Below are positions 18,928-33,900 of a DNA stretch of 64,000 bases, piece after piece (within the stretch, counting starts at the first letter, position 1; every line of letters starts with the position of its first letter). The position numbers and the translations under genes were made by a program. This stretch comes from Alitta virens (lineage: Eukaryota; Annelida; Polychaeta; Phyllodocida; Nereididae): NCBI GenBank assembly GCA_932294295.1, contig OW028579.1, forward strand, positions 28,717,250 through 28,781,249. Direction: 5' to 3'. The notes beneath the pieces were generated by a model. That model was not told the origin of the DNA. It did no database searches and was given only the letters and a program-made list of their open reading frames with translations.

Positions 18928-21900
18928 GTAAGTGGCGTTCCTAGGATTTGTAAAAATCGCCTCCGAAAAGGGTGATCTCTCGCCGGCCTGCGTTGTCTCA
19001 GCAACGGCTGAAGGAAAATGACCTTGACGATGTGTGTATGTCAAAGCGAGGAAAAAGCATTCATTCAAAATTTAACCAGCTTCTCCAACCCCTCATGTCG
19101 TCTAGTTCATGTAATTTTGGACATAATCAGACCCTGTGATGTCGAAGGTAGCTTCAATGTCACCTTAGGGAGCTACTGGAACAAGCTGAGGTTGTGCTCC
19201 AGAGGTGGCGACTCAACTGCACTTGGCGTGCATTTTCATTGATACGCGAATGACCCCTCCCACTTCAGTGTGACTGAACCAATGTATTCCAATGTACGTA
19301 CAAGCATTTAATGCATCAAATATATCACAAAAACGCATTTCACAACATCATTCTGCAGTTAATGTGTCTGCATACATTAAAGCTGCGCTACATAGGCCTC
19401 AAGCTTTTCAATGTCAAACGCGACACTACAAGTTTGCCCGGCTCCCACCTGAATTTCAACTATGCCAAAAACATGCTTAGATCATATTGATCAATAAATG
19501 CTTATTTGGCATCGTGGTGTGGCATTTTCCGTTCAACCTTTAAAGTCTGAATGCACCACTGATGGTGGTTTAAAATGTGGATTTGTTTCATTGAACCCAC
19601 AATTAGATATATCCTGATTGCCTCTGTTACGAATGAATGCTTATTGGGGGCAAGCTGTTACCACGGAGTCCCTGGGGCTTTAATGCCTATTTTTCTATGT
19701 TGCTACTGCAGAAATAATGACTTTCAATGCCATCTCCTAATTTCTTGTGTCTATTTTATGATTTTGTAAGCCTTGCAATTCCCTAATTCTTTCTTTGCAT
19801 TGCATTAATTATAATATTATTCACAAATTTGTATTTGTTAATTGTAAGTGTTGTATGTAGTGTATTTACTCATAAATAGTGGACATTTCTGCCCTGCATT
19901 TTAGCTACTTTTCTTTTAATATTAGACCAGTATGTTTGATTATTTAATTACAATATTTATTTTTGGTATTTCTTGCTCTATTTCAGCTAAAATTGGAGCA
20001 TTTTATTTCGTATACTACACATGTCTGGCTGCCTTCTTTGCTGCTTCCCTCTTCATTTTCTTCGCAACTGTAGATGACAATGAACCATCACAGACAGGCT
20101 ACCACAGTCTAATCAAATCTAATCCAGGTAAGAGTTCGATTTCTTCATCTTAGGGGCAGTTTAATTGTGAAATGCACACCTGAGTGCAAATTAGGACAGG
20201 TACAACTGGATGCATGGTGTTAAGTTTTAAGGGCATTGCTTGATTGCAATTAAGAGAGAAATCCTTTGGAGGTGCTCAGGTGTATTTGCGATGTGTTCCA
20301 ACACAAATTTAATTGATTTTTCATGCTAAAGATTTTATGTCATGCTGCTATTCTAAGTGGAGGATTTGCAAAACAATCTACAAATTAATTATTTAACCAA
20401 TATATCACATACTTTGACAATTGAACCAAAATGTATAATTTAGTGTATGTATACATTCTTGCTGTCTGAATTAAGAGTTATATATGCATTGGCATGTGAT
20501 TTTGTCATAGGTCATTTGAATGTACATGGATATGTATGACTCTGTAGTTGTTTAACTGGTTCTGTAGAAGAAAAACTGTCACAATCTACATAATGCTGTT
20601 ATTCCAATTTATTTTGATTGAAAGGGGGCAAAGCAATTTGTGTGACGTTCCGAATGTGGAATAGATTTAAATTGTCTCTTTTGCAATTGTAGGATTGTAT
20701 CCATATTTGTATTGTCCTTGTGAAGGACACTTGGGACGACAGGCGTGCATTCAAGGGTACCGGTTAAGTAGAGAGATAGCTGTATATTCAATGTCGTATC
20801 TGAAGCATATAGATGACTTTGTACTGGTCAGATACTTGAGTGTCGTTGCGACTCGATACAGGCTGATAGCAGCAATTTCTAGGTCGGTGACTGCTTAATA
20901 TGAATACAAGGTGCGCAAGGTGAATTAATAGGTCACCTCGATTGTCCCTGAGAATTTTTGTACACTTATCACTTTATCTCCAAATGGTGTGAATCGTATT
21001 TGCGAGTTGAAGTGCTCTGCATAGGCCACTGGATTGCTATGTATCATTTTTGCCCATGACAGTGTAATTTCATGTGGTAATTTCCATGAATGAATGTGAA
21101 CTGCATTAGTGATCTGACATTCTGTGCCCCCATTGTGATACGTAATGTGAGTGAGCGGGGTTTCATTTCAGTATACAAGCAATTGTTTTACTGAGGTGTA
21201 TTTATTGCATATTCTCGTATTATGAAATGCCTCGGTGACTTCAATCTAATGCAACTCCTAGAATCTTGTTATGCTTGATGTGTTTTAATTCGAGTTACAG
21301 TTTTAGGTCATTTATAACCGCGTTAAAAAAGCATTCTTTTATCAAAACTTCAACAGATTACTTTTACTTTCTAAATTTCATGTCTGTTTTTTTAGTACTT
21401 TTGACTTGTCCCATTTTCTGTATTGTACATATTTAAAGGTGTCCACAATTATTTTAAATAATTTTAGAAACTTTTTTTTTAATATGCTAGTTCTGTTATA
21501 CATTGAGATATTGTGTATTTAATTTACGCTATATGCTCAGTTGCACTTGGCAACTGCTGTGTGCCTTTAATCAGAAATGTAAATTTACTTATCAGTAATC
21601 TAGGGCTGTGCCCTTTGGCCTGGAATAATCTCCTGTGACGTCATAGAGACTTATGTAACACTGCCAAATCTCCTTTAAAATGTGTGGTCTTTAAACTAAG
21701 TCGAGGGTAGCGTTCTTGAGTTTAAGGTTATCAGGACTGTTCAAGAGCGTAACTGCTTAAGTTGTTACACAGTATATCACATGTATCACATATCATATTA
21801 TCAAATATTGGCTGTCGGTGATATGCCGTTTAACATATCAGATTATCATTTATTGACTGTACAAGATATCCCCTAGTAGTGTTACCTCTTGAGGCTTGTA

Positions 21901-24900
21901 AATTATTACTGTTTAGGAAATGTGCAATGCTGGGACTGGCTTCTATAATTTCGAGTGTTTAATGATAAAATCAGGTGAAAAGAAGTTCAATGCTACTTGA
22001 ATTGTCACAAATTACACGCATGTATCAAGAACGTGCTTTGATGTCAGACTGACTTTGACCTTCATAGTATGACCACAAATAGTTTGAATTAAGTGATAAT
22101 TAAGAGATAATTGCCAGTGGTAAATTGCAGAGAAAATGGGAATTCATTGTACCGTGTGTTTGTGGTTAAGGTGGTTCTGATAGTTTGATAGTTACCTAAG
22201 TAGTCTGGGGGTAAGCCTGTTTACCCAAAAAGTACCTTAATTGATATACAAGTGCCCTTAAGCCAAAGTTCTTGTAGTGTGCTAGACTATTAAGAACTTA
22301 AGGGGTAAGAAATTTTGTGGTTTGTTTTTACTGCATTAAAGCACCCCGTGTTGCTCATATCTATTTAATTGTTTGCCTTTGTTGACTTATGCAAATTTTT
22401 ATTGCAGAGATTGCTATAGTGTAGTCTAGTTTTTGTTAAAAGAGTAAAAACAAGTTGCAAGTCCTGTCACTGTTTATCTTGATGTAATTTGTATAGATTT
22501 TCATGTTTTACATAAATGTTTATCGGCGGTGTTTGCATTTAAAGCACTACATGTAGTATATCGTGGGTCAAACTGTCAAAACATGAAAGAGTCGTACAAA
22601 AAGCACCACATGGGAAGATGAGAAAAAAAATAATCAATATCCATAAATACTTGATGTAAACGCATACTAAAAGGATATATATATATGGATTTTATTGACA
22701 GGAGAGCATCAAAAAGATACATGTGTAATGAAAAAAAATACAAGGATAAAAAAAGTAAAATATACATTGTGTTATGATAAAGTACAATAAAAGCACAATC
22801 TACATTAAAAAAATCTATATAATAATTATGTACAACTATATACACATGAATAAAAAAAAAGGCACCATCAGGACAATTAACACCAATCGATGCACCATAG
22901 ACAATTATACTTAGATATACATGTTAAATCCAGCCAGTTACTTATGAAGCTGAAGTCGTAAAGATCAATATGGGGTTGGATCGTGATTGGTAAGCAGATC
23001 CAAATAAGTGACACGCGATTCCGTTTTTGGTTTGGGCGTGGCAATCTCTAGGCAGTTGGGTGCACTTGCATTAATTAACAAGCACTGTGTTTTCCTCAAC
23101 GGGTGAACATGTATGTTATTTTGATTATGGATATGAATTATGAAATACTAACCAACCCTTAAGGCAGTAATTAGTGTTAAGTGCTCATTACAACAGTGTT
23201 ACTTGCTGTTATTCAATATTGCTTAAGAACTAATAATTTTTTGCTCTAGTGCAATTTATAATAGTGTATATCACCTTGCAAGTGGTGACGTATAATTTAT
23301 TAATCACTGGTAATACAATTTGGTTGTCAGAAATAAGATCAGATGAAGTTTGTTTAAAGTCGCCTATTAGTCGGTGGTGACAGGATAAAATTAATAACAC
23401 AAGCTATAAAGCTTTTGACTAACAGATAAGCGTAACATCAATGAATGATGATCACAAATTTACGAACCTTTTAAAATACAAATTTTTTAAAGATGTATAC
23501 TAAGTTGAAAATACCAAGTCCTTTTTACAAATTATACCTAAGTGTAACTATTGACTGTTTTCTAGATTGAACACCAGTCATATAAGAGGAATGTTCATGT
23601 ATACCAAATGAAATGAATTGAACATCCATCGGTGGTGGTTGTATTTCATTTGGGTGTGTACTCTGGAGGATTCATTCAATTTGCTGATGCATTGTAGCAA
23701 CATTGATGGGTTATTTTAGTTCGAAAGGAACTTAATATTTTAATCAATACCAGATATAGAATTTTAGGTGGGATGGAAAAATCCTCTTATATACATGGTT
23801 AGTGTGATGTCATTGTGTTATTGTTTCTCATAACACTGATTAGAACAAATCAACATATATCATTTGCTGTACAATTTGGAAGTGTATGAAATTATTGTTT
23901 TAAAGTGCAAGGTCATACTGTAAGTTTATGCTGTTTCATATATATATATATATACTCATGGTATGTGGATTTGTAATCTGTCATCAGTGTACTTCTAGTG
24001 CAATTTCAATAAATTGGTACTCGCAATTAAGGCCACGGTTCAGAATCTCTGAAAGGGTATTCATCTCGATGTGGTCTTAATTCTGGAATTGATATACCAT
24101 GTAATACATCATAATTGCAGTATTTGCATGATAGTCTTACTTGTGGTATTCCACTGTATTATAAGTCTCAATCTATCTGTTGGGCTGGCCATCACCACAT
24201 CTGCAACGAAGTCTAGATGCAGTGGACATGCACTAACTGTACATTCAGACTAGTATATGGTTCATACACACTATGGGGGTAGTTGGTGTTCTAGCAGCCA
24301 GATGTCAGGGTATGTCAGACACGAGTGGTAGATGGCGGGGGCTGTTCGGACCGCTGCACTGTGAAAATGCCAAGGGGGAGATGCTCAGCGGCTAGGAGCC
24401 TTGACAAGTTATATTGATCTCGCTCAGTTGTAGATCACAAATCAGCAAGCAGCCTGTTCCTTCTCGGAGCACAGAGAGCCTCCACTAGACCTCCATCGCA
24501 TTGCTCTCTGACAGTCCTCCCCCTCGTCTGATCTTCAGCCGTTCAAGGGCACTTTGTATCGTTCTGCAGTGCTATCTAGATGAAATTTAATGTGGAGTTG
24601 TCTAGTGTGGTGTGATATAATGGCATTGTAGCGGAGTGTAAAGAACTATTGCATTGTACTCTTAACACATGCCGAGGTTGTTTTATTTCCAAACTTTGGA
24701 AGTAAGTAATTATCGTAATCCTGTATAAAAGCGACAGGGACGCAATAAGTATTGCTAAGTTCTGTTCGCTTGTAGTTAACCAGAAGGTATCATGGAATGC
24801 TATCATGAAACTAACATAATAAACATGCTGCATCGACATAAGATGTCTCTCATTTCTTTACGGATGCGTTGGGACACCTGTTAGTATTTAAGAACATTTG

Positions 24901-27900
24901 CAGAGTCACCATCAATTGTAATTCAGAGCTTGACTAATTGTTGCTTCTAAAGGTTAGCGTGATGTAAATGTACATTGATAGTGCGAAGTATGCAGTATAC
25001 CAATTCAAACTAAGTAATTTCTCTGCTCCCAGACAGATAAAAGAGGTTATTCTAAGCCAAAGTCTGCCTGTGGAAAGTTGTATTGATTTTGTAGTATTTT
25101 AGAAATGTACTACTGCATTATCCTGTGAGTAGTGAGAAGTAATTCACTAGGGAATAATTTTGTGAGGTTTATTGCTCTGTGAATGGCAAGGAATAGACTA
25201 GGATTGTTAAGTGCTGAAACAGGACTTGTGTATGTATCAAGAATTATCTTGTGTTGTCTTTTAAGAATGTTTTTCCTTGGTTTCTTGAACTTATGTGACA
25301 GCGCTTGTTTGCAGTTTGTGGTCAATCCTATATCCATAATATGGTCATTTAGTTGAACAGGAAAATAGATGCAATGTGAATCTAGTTTAGATGTATGGAA
25401 AATCTTTTGTATTCAGTATCATTGACATTTGAAGGTTACAGTATTACTGAAGACTAGTAGTGTACAACTGAGATCAGGACAAAAAGGTCTTACTAAGGCT
25501 TTATACATTGTATTGTATTGTATAGTGCTTGTAGTGAGTGCTGATCAGTCAAATTTGTCAGCTTTTGCTTTGGGGCTCTGAACTAAGTGAACTTGCACTT
25601 GAATTACTGGTTGCCAGCTGAGCGACTGGCAAGAACAGGTTTAGTGAAGTCTCAAAGCAGTCGAGATTGGGTGTTAGGTTTGAAAATTTAAAGTTTGATT
25701 ATTTTTCATGATTTAATGTAATTTTGATACAATATTCTCCAAAGCAGTTTGTAAAGTGGTTCTTACATACACCACTGGTCCACAGTAGTTTATTTTAAGT
25801 GTTTGAAGGAATGTTGTGACATCACATATGGTGTAAGAAATGGCAGAAGCGAAATCTAAGTGAACAGATTTAACGAAACGAACCAAGACCAACTGGAATG
25901 GCAGAAAATATTTCATTTGTGAAGATATGGTGCAGGTGATGGGGATGGGCCTGAGCCGATGATGTTACTGCTGCTGCTACTGGTGCTGGTGCTTGTGTGT
26001 TATGCTGACCTTTCAGCTGAGCAAGCACTGGTGCCCACTGCCCTTTTGGACGAAAAAGCCACACACCGCATGGGGCTGGGCTCTCTTCTCCACTTTTTGC
26101 CTCCGTTCTGCTACAGGAAGAAGAATAAGTCCCGAGAACCCAGAAACAGCAGCACAGGAACTAGTGCCATTGATGAATGGAGTTTGCAGTGCTACAAATA
26201 TGCTATGGGAGGTGATTGAATAAGCCACGTGTTTTCAACTGGTTGATCGATGCAACAGTGAGCTTCAGCAAGAAATGTCAAAAAGAAAAAAATATAGTGA
26301 TGCATCTGCAGGGGTTTCGCATTTTTTCTTCCAGCTCTCGTTGCCTGCTAGCTGTTAAATTATTAACCTGTTACATTACCGATAGCACCCTGAAATGTAT
26401 TCTTTGCTCTAATTAGATAAACTTGTTTTTGCTTGTTACTAGTTCATTCTAATCATAAACTAACATGCAATGAGTCACTAATGACCAGACTCAGTATATG
26501 TGTGGCTAATGTATTTAAATCTGTATTGATATGATTATGCTGATTATGTTGATACTACATGTAGCAAGAATGAGGGAGCCAAATATTTGTAGTTTAAACT
26601 TATTTGCAGAGATTATTGAATTGCCATGATGCTGGATTTATGACATTTTCTGTTGAACCACCTGTACAATTTCAAACATTACAGTGTAAGGGTTAACACT
26701 TAAACTTTACTATAATACTCCATGGTGTTTGAAATTGAATGCTTAAACATGCAATATTTCATACATGTCTTTGTTCGCTGGCATAAATCTGGGCTATTGC
26801 TTTAGGCTCCAATATTGTGAAAAGCAATCCAGTTAACTGAGTTAGTGCATTAAGTTAAACTGGTCAAAACCAGTGATAATGCAATTTATCATCAAGCATG
26901 GAACACAGACATTGCCAGTAGTGAACTGTTTCTTCATGACAACAAATGAACAAGATGAAAGATGCATAGGCTAAGCAAGTCTCATTGTCTAGAGCATGAA
27001 TGACCTATTGCTGTAACCCCTCCAATATCTTCATGAGGTGATTGAATAATCCTGTGTTTTTGGAAGTTGGATGGATTGCTCGGAGCAAAAGGAACTCCCC
27101 CCCCCCCCCCCCCCCCCCCCCCAAATCAGGGATTTCTTGTCGTAGATTGTTGAGGGTAATACGATGCAGTGACAATCTGACATGTATTGTGGTTTAATAG
27201 TTTCGTGTGTTTATATTGTTTCGCTGTTCTCTGTTGATATCTAAACATACTAAAGGGCTACAGTGGTATTTTCAGTCTTGGTTGTTGGGATAGAAATTCA
27301 AAAAATTTGACTATTAATGGTTCGAGCTTTTCTTTATGCTGCTTGTTGCAATATTTCATGAGAGCTGTCATGATTTCTTTTGTTAGTCTCACGAAGGTGA
27401 CTTTGGAATGATTAAATTATTGGTGAATTCTTGCAACATGCTATTGCCTGGTTGTCATTCATTAGTAATATTTGCCGTTTCAGCTAGTGTTAATTTTTTA
27501 GAATTCCGGATCAATTTTCCGTAACCTAAGATTTATTTGGCTGACCTTGTTGCCGAAAATCTGGCATTGGCATTTGCTGTCAATGACAGGTTAGGGATTA
27601 ATTGATTGGGCTGATCGATGCTGCTGGAGCTTACGCGATTGATCAGTAAGTAGAAAACGGGCATACTCCAGGTTGAAGTGGCAGGGGAGGTTAGCCGAAT
27701 CGAACTGTTTGTGAAATTTTCGGTGAGGTATGATTCCTGTTATGTCCTCTTCGTAGGGGCAGTGTGTTTTATGTATTTGTTTTGAGGTTCTGTGTTTCTG
27801 ATGCCCTATGTGCACTGATAATTAAATCCGGTAGCAAGGATCAATTGCTAATAGCCCGATTCCCTGATTGCCTGCAGGACTTGTGTAATTAGCAGAAACG

Positions 27901-30900
27901 AGGATGTTTCTGGATCAATATTGATATTCAGTTTAAATGCTGCCTTATGGAATTGTCATTCAGTCGTAGAATGGGTAATATTGAGAACCATGCTGATAAT
28001 ATACCTAGCTAAAAATACGTACCAGAATGGCGGTTGATATTGATTTTATATACACTGATCCTGGAACCATTCTTATGAATTCAAAAGAGGCCGTTTTTTC
28101 CATCCAAGTCTGTGTGAGACCATATTCAGTAACAAGATCAAATGAATTGAACTTGGCCGTTGGGAATTTTCAGCTTCTCTTGCGAGGTCGAAGAGACCGT
28201 TCGGTTTTTTGGTCACTCATTTATTTGGAATGGCAGTTGAAGGCCAGCGAGAGCCATATAGACTGCATCTTCTGCTGGTTGCTGCTGCTGCTGCTGATGC
28301 AGCTGTGCTGCTGCTATCACTGCAGTTCCAGAGCAACCAGCATCACTGCATGGTCTGCATCAGCTGTTAGTGATGCCGTGAATCTAGTGCACCCGGGCCT
28401 GATGCACTTGATAGTTATCTAGCAGAAGGACCTGTATGTTGTACGTAGTGCCAACCTGCTGTTTATACATTAGCTCACTGTTTGGTTTGCATTGCTCGAA
28501 ATAAGAGGGTCTAGCTGACCAAAATATACCAAACCGCCATTGCTCAATAACATGATGCATTATGATGTCGTGTGAATATTTTGATATGCTGTTGTATTTA
28601 CATATAAGCTGTGATTATGAAACAGCCTCAGCAAGCCTTTATAGATGACTCAAAGATTACTAATCACAAAGGTTGCTGATTGCAAGTTGAAATCCAAGAT
28701 CTTACACAATGGAATTAGATGACTGCATTACAGACCCACAAGAAACAGAAACCGTGACATTTTCAGTGAAAGGATAATTAGTATGTTTTCTTTGAGGTCG
28801 TATCCGATGCCATATGAACCCTGATCATGCTGGTTCGTGCGCAGCATCTTGCAACTCCTGCATATTGTTATAGGTCCCACAGCAGGTCATTGTGGTACAC
28901 GTCTTTTGTTTCGTGGCTAACAACATGGTATCAAACAAGGGGGTACTGTAATACCCATTGTTGGCAATACAATAGAGACAATTAGTGTATGAATGGTAGT
29001 ATTTAGGTGGACCTTGCACTGCAGCCAAATACACTTGCATGCATTGATTTAGTGTATCCTAATAAAGTCCTTTAGGGCTACATGGTTCAGTTATTGGCCA
29101 ACCTTCATATCTGATTCATGGCCTGGGGACTCGAGGCTGGTGTGCCTACTACATGCTAAGGCCCTGCTCTGATGCTATTTTTAGACCATTGTGACATAAT
29201 TACATTAGCCCTGATTCACTGACTGCTGGGTGACACACGGTGTTTGTCACATTGCCGCAGCGGTGTATGACTACAACAGAGCAGTATTTTCTCGATTCCA
29301 AACTGCGTTTATATTTATTCCAGCCGGTATGTACAGCCTGGGGCTGGAGTATCTAGATATTGCATATTTTAATCCTGAAATAATTGCTCTGACTTTGATG
29401 CAAGACCACAGGCCATCTCTAAATTAAGATTCCTTAGTCTCTAATCAAGATACAGTTAAAGTAAATGAGTATGGAAGAATTATGTATGTTTGCCTTCTGT
29501 GGTGCATTTCTGAGTCATGGTATTACCAAAACTAGGCAGCTGTTTATGGCTGTAATTTGTAATACCATAGTCATCAAATTATGATAAGTGCATACATTTT
29601 TTAATGTTGTTTTGTTCTGTAATTGTCCTGTTATAACATGTATGGAAATCCCATACCATCAGCAATTCCTATATTGTTGTCTATTGAAAGGACCTCCATA
29701 TTGTCTGTAACTGGAGACTTAACATATAGATGCTTCCAGTGCTTAGCCTTGGAGCTAAATGTTATAGTGGTTGTTGATGTTAGTATATAGCCGGAGAAGT
29801 AATCGGTTGAAGCTGCAATCATGGCATTGTGGAGAGGTTAAATTCAGGATTTCATCTGTATTCTCTGAGCTAACTGGATTCAGGGAGACCTTCATGGTTA
29901 ATTAAATGAATGGCAAAATCGACTATCGGTCTTGCATACAGATGAATACATGGCAACGGGGCCACAATGGAATTGTAGTGGTAAGTGAAGTGCACAGGAC
30001 CAGTCGTTTCCATGGCAACCAATGAATCACAAAACCTATTGTTCAGTTGCTATGACTCATTTGTAAGTCAGTTACCTGGTCCCTGGTAAGATTAGTTAAT
30101 CGGATTGCTACATTCAGTATTTGCAGGCTTGTGTTTGGTTGTACAGCCAATACTGGCAATAGCTGTTTCAATGTTATTGGAAATGATATTTTTTCGCGAA
30201 AGGTCTTGAGTTGAAGTGGTCGAAATTGTCGTTTCGATTTCCAATCAAGTCTGATTGATTATATTCCTGTTTGGTCAGTGGTCGTAGTTGTTATTGATCA
30301 AGGCGAATTTAGAAATGAGTCCTGACAAGGTAATTCAAAGTCGTTATGGCTCTGTTTTTGCTCCGTTTGTAAATAACAGTAAATGCTTGTTAACAACTAG
30401 ACAGTTTTCATTGTGTGTGCATTTTACATCATTATTGTGTAATCAGGTGCTCTCAGTATTTAGCTTTTCTGTCAATACTTTTTTATTGTTGTATGTTTGT
30501 ATAAACAATGCACACATGTGTGTGATTTATTGTTGTGTTCAAATCTTTTTTGCTCAAAATTTAGTGAAAGTACTTCGATTAATCAGAATTGATTTCTTGA
30601 CATTCATGCACTCGAAATTGTAACGTAGAGTTCTATGGTGTAAAACATACCAGAAAGAATGTAATGGAGCACTCGTAAAAAGCTTGGAGGAAATATGGAG
30701 AATGAATTACCGCGGAGTCCAGAAATATCTGGCGGGCTGTTGTGTCTTTGTTGGCATTTCAAGAAAGGTTGGTGGAAGGATCTTGGCCTTGAGGATTCTA
30801 GCTGAGTTGCAAGTTTTCGAGGTTCTTGGGGGTGCTATAGACTTATCATGAGAACAGCTTAGACTTAGAACTGCTACTTAGAAGTAGGATAAGTGTGTCA

Positions 30901-33900
30901 TAAACCCTTCAACTAAGACCGCTGTTCGGAATAAACTGTCTTCAAATTTTAATGTTAAGGTCCGATACCTGCTCATGCGATCAGTTGTGGGATCTGGCAA
31001 AGGTCTTAAATTTGAGGTGGTCTTAAATGAGGATGATCCTCGCCAGTGTGCCACTTGATGGTTTTTTTATTATTTGCTCCATAGATTGGTATTCATAAAG
31101 AATAATTAAGATGCAGTGATTCCTTGGTTGTTACTAATTTAAAGGTTATTCATAGGCTCTTGCTCTGTACAAGATAGTAAAATTATGAAGTATTATGCAC
31201 TGATACCAAACTAAAAGTAACAGCAGATCACCGTCTTCAGTTTTCTCAGGTGAAAAGTTATGCATTCCAGGTGCTCCAGCAACTCGTGGCTGCACCCACT
31301 TTTAGCCCTAGTAAATCCTTGTATCTGTTGAAGGTGAAATAAGAAAAAAGATAACTGTACACTCTACCCTTGTGATTTATTATTGAGTAGCTATTTTTAA
31401 AACTGTTTGTATAGTGCGGTGGATAATATTAATGTTCAACAGATGGTGGGCACTATTGGTATTCACAACGTGAAAATGGACTGTGTTGATAAACTAAGAC
31501 CTGAGAAGGTGAGAAAAGGAGCAATAATCTGTATTATGACTTGGGGTAATGTAAATGCAATGTTTTAAATAAATAATGGTAGCATCAAGTGTAAAAATCA
31601 AATGGCAATGAAATGTTTATCTGATGGAACGAAGAAAACCTTGTAGATGATGGGCTTTGCTAGAATAAGAAAGTGGAAGTCATTTTCCACGGTATGTGAG
31701 AAATAACTTTGCTGCATTCATAGTATTGAAACCAACAGTATTCGTGGTGATTTGTGTTATCCAGAAGCGAATAACTTGGTTTTCCTAAATGTTCCGTGTA
31801 AAACCAGTAGCACAGATGCAACGAAAACATAAGATTAGATGGTGTTCGGACCCACTTTCGTCAGTCAGCAAACATCGAGAGATCACCAGTGACCAAGTAG
31901 TGAAACTCTGCACTACTCGGGTAACTGATGTTACCCTAGTTCCATTGTATATGTAGTGCAAAAGGGTTTTAGTAATGATAACAAAGGGTCAGAGATCACC
32001 TGCAGCTAACAAGAGGGGTAAAGGGTTGCAGATAGACACATGTTTAGGTGATTTGTTGACCAAAGACACTTGTAAGCGTACTTTGCACCCCTCAGGTGAA
32101 CTGAATTCAAGCCATGTGTTGGTCAACTCAACCTTGTGGTTTGTTAATAGGACAGTTATGTAGTTGTAGAAATTAGAATTTCAACAATTCATGCCGATCG
32201 AAGTACATTTAAGGTAAGATGTTCAGAAAGTGCTAAAGAAAAACCAGATTTTTCCGATCGATTAAAAATTCAGTGTTTTTAAGATTATTGCATGTATTGC
32301 TGACTGCAAGTTTAGCAAGTTATGTCACATTCAGGATTTTCAGTCAAAGCTCGGCTGAATTTCTGCTGACCACCTTGAGTAAGCTAATTGTGGTCCACTG
32401 ATTATTAATTAGAAATATCAAGGTTGGAGAATCTCAAGGTAAAAGCTCTCGCTTCTGTCCTATGAGAGTTTTGTTGAATCTTTGTAGTCTCCAAAAACTG
32501 ATTTGATTACTAAGTTACACCATCTGCTGTAGGCTGGTGCGCCTTAGATACCAAGGTCAGGCCAGCTTCTCCGTTGCAAAAATAGAAGAGGAATATGATT
32601 GCTTTGATGAGATGTCTGGCTGCTGTCGCTGCTGCTGCTGCTGCTACTGCTGCTGCTGCTGCTACTAAATTATATGCTACATCACTCAAAATACTACAAA
32701 CAAAGCCATGACCTATACAAACTATGAACCTTGAGAGGCAATCGTTTCTGCTCCGAGTGCTGAACTCTTTGACGCCCTGCTGCTCCAAAATGGACACGAG
32801 TTTGCGCATGTACGCTGCCTCTGAATGCAGTTAACCCTTTGAGACTAGTAGACTGACCTTATTGTTCCATTGACACTATATCATGGGAAAGTGTGCCCTG
32901 ATCAAGAGTACACTCAATGCTGTGAAGTTGCTTTCCAGAAACAATTGTGTTCACTTTAGTTGTTAATTTTGTGATTCTTCAATCGGCTATTCTGTATGCG
33001 GAACTTCTGAGATGCACATTATTTTAGAATGACATATCTTAATGACCCTTAACTGCATATCACACACCAATGCATACTGATTTCTCCTACTATGTTCAAT
33101 TGTACAAGTTTCTTCATAGTGAGCACCGAAGAGCATCCTCTTACCATCTACACCATTAAGGTGGATACAGATTCGTATGATATTTTTCACACTCTGGCTC
33201 TATTTGGACTGTCTTATGATGTGTGACAAGGGGATCCAGTGTTTGCGGAGTGTCACCAAGGAGAGAAGTCTGTCAGCAGTGGGACTTCGGTCATTTTCTC
33301 GCTGGTGCTTTGGGTGTGCCTGGTGCTATTGGTCTGCTGTCGAGAGACAAATATCAATATTTCTCAAGATCTGGTCAATTCTGAGCAAATATTTCCACTA
33401 ATCTGGTGATCTGTGCCGCATTAAATTATTTGACTACTGGAAAAGTTCAATTAATTAGTGTGATATTGGATCTTATGATCTTGCATTGTCTCAAAAATAC
33501 TTAATGAACGAATTATGGCAGTGGTTAATATCTTACAGACCAGCAAAAATCTCTATATTGAGAAGTCACATTAATTTTTTCTCCAAACAGAAGCGGTGAT
33601 TCTCAGCTCTGAAATATCCATCTTCTCCAGCCGGCTTAATAAATCTAAATAAAGTCTTCTGAAGTAAATGCCTTAGTGACCCAACCTAGTACTGTTCTCT
33701 TCGAAAATTGCTTTTTGAAGTTCTGCTTGGGGTGGTACTCTCAAAAGAATTTGAAAGAGAGCAATGGAAATTCTTTGAGAACTCCCATGCTAGTTTATAA
33801 GCATGCAAGAACAAGGTGTCTGTCATGTTCAGCAGTGCATGTCGGAGTCTAGCATACAAATAAGTGAAACATGCACTGGGGTAATGATGATTTTAAAGGT

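Noticed and set aside
32510..32809. Minus-strand ORF with a poly-alanine stretch
   Set aside because: The stretch is the reverse reading of a CTG microsatellite and the rest resembles nothing; it runs antisense within an ATP1B intron.
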